A stretch of 8,043 nucleotides of DNA, taken from contig JAQCER010000107.1 in the NCBI GenBank assembly GCA_027618625.1, positions 1 through 8,043 of the forward strand, in the 5' to 3' direction. This DNA comes from Verrucomicrobiota bacterium. GTDB taxonomy: Bacteria; Verrucomicrobiota; Verrucomicrobiia; Verrucomicrobiales; DEV007. A program made the position numbers and the translations under genes. Positions within the stretch are counted from its first letter, which is position 1, and the number at the start of each line of letters is the position of its first letter. Positions 5,573 to 8,043 of this stretch are shown here, piece by piece. A model generated the notes under the pieces. The model worked only from the letters and a program-made list of their open reading frames with translations. It did no database searches and was not told the DNA's origin.

Positions 5573-8043
5573 TCACTTCACCGTTAGCACTCCGTGCATC
5601 AAAATCCCGTGGCCTGGGTAGGTGCAAATGTAAGGGTAATCGCCTGGCTCCGACGGCACGGTCAGCCATAGCGTGAATGCCTTGTCCGGCAGCACGATGG
5701 GCGTCGCGGCGAGGACGGCATCGGAGTCGGGAACAAAATTGCGCTGAATGGCATCGGGGCCGATCGCCAGCGCCGCCAGCACGACCGCGTCCTTCTGCCC
5801 GGGCTTCACTAGTACCAGATTGTGCATGAGCTTGCTGGGATCCGTGTTCTTCAGGACGATGCCGATCTTTTCACCGGCTTTGGCTTCGAGAGCTTCGACA
5901 TCAAACTTCATCCCGGCCAGACAACCCACTTCGATCTTTCGTGCATCGGCAAACCCGTCGGGGATCAACTTTGCGTCTTCTTTGCTGAACGCATCAAGTC
6001 CTGCGCGATCGCCCTCGGGTACCCGCGCCAAGGCCTCATTGCGGATGTTCTCAATGAATCCGCCGAAGCTGTTGCCGCCCCTGAATCCGCGAGCCTTCTG
6101 GAACCACGAAAAGTAGCCTTTGCGAAGCTCTGGAGTCCAGCCATTGACGGCTTCACGCAGGGCGAAGGCGTAGTGGAATTGCTGCTTCTGTGGGTTCGAT
6201 TGAAGGGTGCCGGTAAACCCACCAGCGTAATCAGGACTACGTTCCAACAGGCCGGGATCACCTTCATTCACGGCAATCTCGCTGTCCTGCGCCAGTAGCG
6301 GCACCGTCTTTGCCGGCACGGATGGCGCGCCAAGCGCCACCAGCAGATTGACCAGTTCGCGATTCATCCGGTCGTCTGCATTCGGGTAAGATGCATCCAG
6401 TTTCTCGACAGTTGCAGCAACCAGTGCCTCGTCTGGTTTGCCCATTCGTATGATGACCAGTTGGTAGGCGCGGAGCATTTCGAGGCGCCGCTGCTCATCG
6501 ACATCGGCAAACGAAATCGCGTTCAGTTTCTCCGTAAGCTTCTCACGAAGCGATCGATGCCCCTGACGCGCAAGTGCCATGGCAAGAGTGATCACTTTGT
6601 CAGGATCGGTCTCTGTAAGCGCGCGCTCCTGCCACTCGCTGGCCGGCTGGTGCTCGAGGGCAACTCGTGCCGCAAAGCGAATGAACCGATCCTCATGTCC
6701 CAGATTCGGCCAAGCAGCATCCACTGCCTGAGGACTTGGACGATGGAACAATTCCAGCCCATGCCGCAGTGCCCGCAACTCCCGACCTTCTGCATTTGCC
6801 AACTCCACCGGCTCTGTTGGCTCGTTACCCGTGTAGGTGACTCGGTACAATCCCGACGGCGTCCGCCTTCCACCAACAGCAAAATACATGGCACCGTCTG
6901 GAAGAATCTCCGCATCCGTGAGATTGAGCGGAACTCCAGCGACAAATTCCTCTTTCTCGCCAGCGTAGCTGGATCCATCTGGCGTCAGGTGGATCGCATA
7001 CATCGTGCCATAGGTCCAGTCGAGAACGTAGAGCGCTTTCTGGTATTTTCCAGGAAAGCGCGCACCGGAGCCGACTACCACGCCAGTCGGGCAACCCGGT
7101 CCGATATCCAGTACTGGAGGCAAAGTATCGCCGTACCAATCAGGCATTTTGCCGCTGCCGTAGCGCCAGCCGAATTCGCTGCCGCTGGTGGCGTGACAGA
7201 CGCGTGTGGGCCGGTACCAGGGAGTTCCAGAGTCCCATTCCATATCAGAATCGTAGGTGAACAGTTCGCCATCGCCGTTGAACGCCACATCATATTGGTT
7301 GCGATATCCTGCAGAAACCAGATCCCATTTCTTTCCATCGGCATCTGTCTTGCAGATCCAGCCACCTGGAGCCATGACTCCGGTCGCGTGACCATTCGCG
7401 TCCGGCAATCGGGTCAATATTTGATCTTCCTGCCAACCCGGAGCAACCGTCGTTACTTCTGGATCGGGCAACTTCGTGTGATTTCCTCCCAACACATAAA
7501 GCGATTCGCCATCCGGCCCTAACACTACCGCATGTGGTCCGTGCTCGCCTCCTCCACCGATCTTGCGCAGCAGCTTCTCTTCGTCAAACTGGTCGTCGCC
7601 ATTGGTGTCGCGCAACCGGTAAAGTCCAGCGTCCTTTTCATTCGCGACGACAAAGAGGGAATCCATGGCGTAGAGCAATCCATGGGCGTTCCCTACGGTC
7701 GTCTTGAGTTTTTCAACGGCCAGACCATCCTTGCTTTTTAGCGACGGCAGGGTCACGCGATAGAGACTCCCGTACTGGTCGCAGACGATGAGCCGCCCCT
7801 TCGGATCTTGAGTCATGCTCACCCAAGATCCTTCATCCTGCGGCACCTCATACAACAGCTCGGCCGCAAAGCCCGGAGCCAGTTTCAAACTGTCAGGCTG
7901 CGCCAGTCTACCCGTCGCTGCGCCAGGCTTCTTCGCATCCGCAAAAACGTCTCCCCACGGACCGCTTCCGTACTTGGCGATCACCACCGCCCCCTTCCAG
8001 CCAGCATCATCAAATTCTGGCTTCTGCCATCCGTCAGCCAGCG
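5573..8043 (-). CDS. Propeller dehydrogenase-like protein with C-terminal azurin-type copper domain (5' end outside window)
   Basis: The frame runs off the right edge without a stop. The GTG at 7987 is therefore not the real start; 18 more in-frame codons are visible. Numbering from that GTG, seen in order: the end of an N-terminal module with DDAGWKGA and YGSGPWG (reminiscent of a galactose-binding jelly roll; inference); a beta-propeller at about 30-385 resembling soluble glucose/sorbosone dehydrogenases and the PVC 'membrane-bound dehydrogenase' family, including GGGGEHGPHAVVLGPDG (144-160); a helical, HEAT-like middle (about 400-675) with the group-typical PELRKGYFSWFQKA; and a cupredoxin domain (about 685-804). 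The last has a complete type 1 copper site: H722, C788, H793 and M797, with azurin spacing C-x4-H-x3-M. No CXXCH heme site occurs in the visible part, though relatives often carry a cytochrome c domain. It is probably an exported sugar or alcohol oxidoreductase passing electrons to its own copper site; substrate and cofactor (PQQ?) are unknown. The signal peptide would be outside the window. Confidence 0.85.
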   Translation of the reverse strand, partial: LADGWQKPEFDDAGWKGAVVIAKYGSGPWGDVFADAKKPGAATGRLAQPDSLKLAPGFAAELLYEVPQDEGSWVSMTQDPKGRLIVCDQYGSLYRVTLPSLKSKDGLAVEKLKTTVGNAHGLLYAMDSLFVVANEKDAGLYRLRDTNGDDQFDEEKLLRKIGGGGEHGPHAVVLGPDGESLYVLGGNHTKLPDPEVTTVAPGWQEDQILTRLPDANGHATGVMAPGGWICKTDADGKKWDLVSAGYRNQYDVAFNGDGELFTYDSDMEWDSGTPWYRPTRVCHATSGSEFGWRYGSGKMPDWYGDTLPPVLDIGPGCPTGVVVGSGARFPGKYQKALYVLDWTYGTMYAIHLTPDGSSYAGEKEEFVAGVPLNLTDAEILPDGAMYFAVGGRRTPSGLYRVTYTGNEPTEPVELANAEGRELRALRHGLELFHRPSPQAVDAAWPNLGHEDRFIRFAARVALEHQPASEWQERALTETDPDKVITLAMALARQGHRSLREKLTEKLNAISFADVDEQRRLEMLRAYQLVIIRMGKPDEALVAATVEKLDASYPNADDRMNRELVNLLVALGAPSVPAKTVPLLAQDSEIAVNEGDPGLLERSPDYAGGFTGTLQSNPQKQQFHYAFALREAVNGWTPELRKGYFSWFQKARGFRGGNSFGGFIENIRNEALARVPEGDRAGLDAFSKEDAKLIPDGFADARKIEVGCLAGMKFDVEALEAKAGEKIGIVLKNTDPSKLMHNLVLVKPGQKDAVVLAALAIGPDAIQRNFVPDSDAVLAATPIVLPDKAFTLWLTVPSEPGDYPYICTYPGHGILMHGVLTVK

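Noticed and set aside
6461..7522. Long open frame (353 codons) on the + strand
   Set aside because: It lies wholly antisense to the propeller region, whose protein matches a known architecture across this stretch. The + frame product shows no recognisable domain and has low-complexity basic composition, typical of a shadow frame.
7985..7987. GTG as start of the propeller/copper protein
   Set aside because: The frame continues to the window edge with residues resembling a domain end (DDAGWKGA), and no signal peptide follows the GTG as expected for such an exported protein.

Overview
The window most likely comes from a member of the Verrucomicrobiota, or at least the Planctomycetes–Verrucomicrobia group. 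The main evidence is the large gene at the right end. It joins a sugar-dehydrogenase-like beta-propeller, an alpha-helical middle and a C-terminal azurin-like copper domain, an architecture expanded in that group. The membrane-anchored protein at 4223-5563, with a pseudopilin-like C-terminal motif, also fits. Two genes start at TTG or GTG, and Shine-Dalgarno sequences are weak or absent. The DNA is moderately GC-rich and densely coding. I saw no tRNA, rRNA, CRISPR array, insertion sequence or phage gene.

Layout. 2-547 (+) is the last 181 codons of the error-prone DNA polymerase DnaE2; its beginning lies off the left edge. It converges on a complete recG (720-2846, -), and the 172-bp gap holds a candidate terminator for dnaE2. 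A 161-bp divergent intergenic region (2847-3007) separates recG from a 393-aa protein related to M29 (aminopeptidase T-type) metallopeptidases (3008-4189, +). Next, after 33 bp, is an uncharacterised 446-aa single-pass membrane protein (4223-5563, +). Its end faces, at a distance of 9 bp, the end of the propeller/copper protein (5573-8043, -), whose 5' end lies off the right edge.

How the genes relate. dnaE2 and recG both act on damaged DNA (translesion synthesis and fork remodelling), but they are convergent and so not one transcript. The 3008 and 4223 genes are close enough to be co-transcribed, but nothing in their sequences shows a shared pathway. The propeller/copper protein is probably an exported redox enzyme and stands alone on the opposite strand. 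The window looks like ordinary chromosome. No clearly new multi-gene system is visible; the least understood parts are the M29-like protein, the 446-aa membrane protein and the domain make-up of the copper protein.
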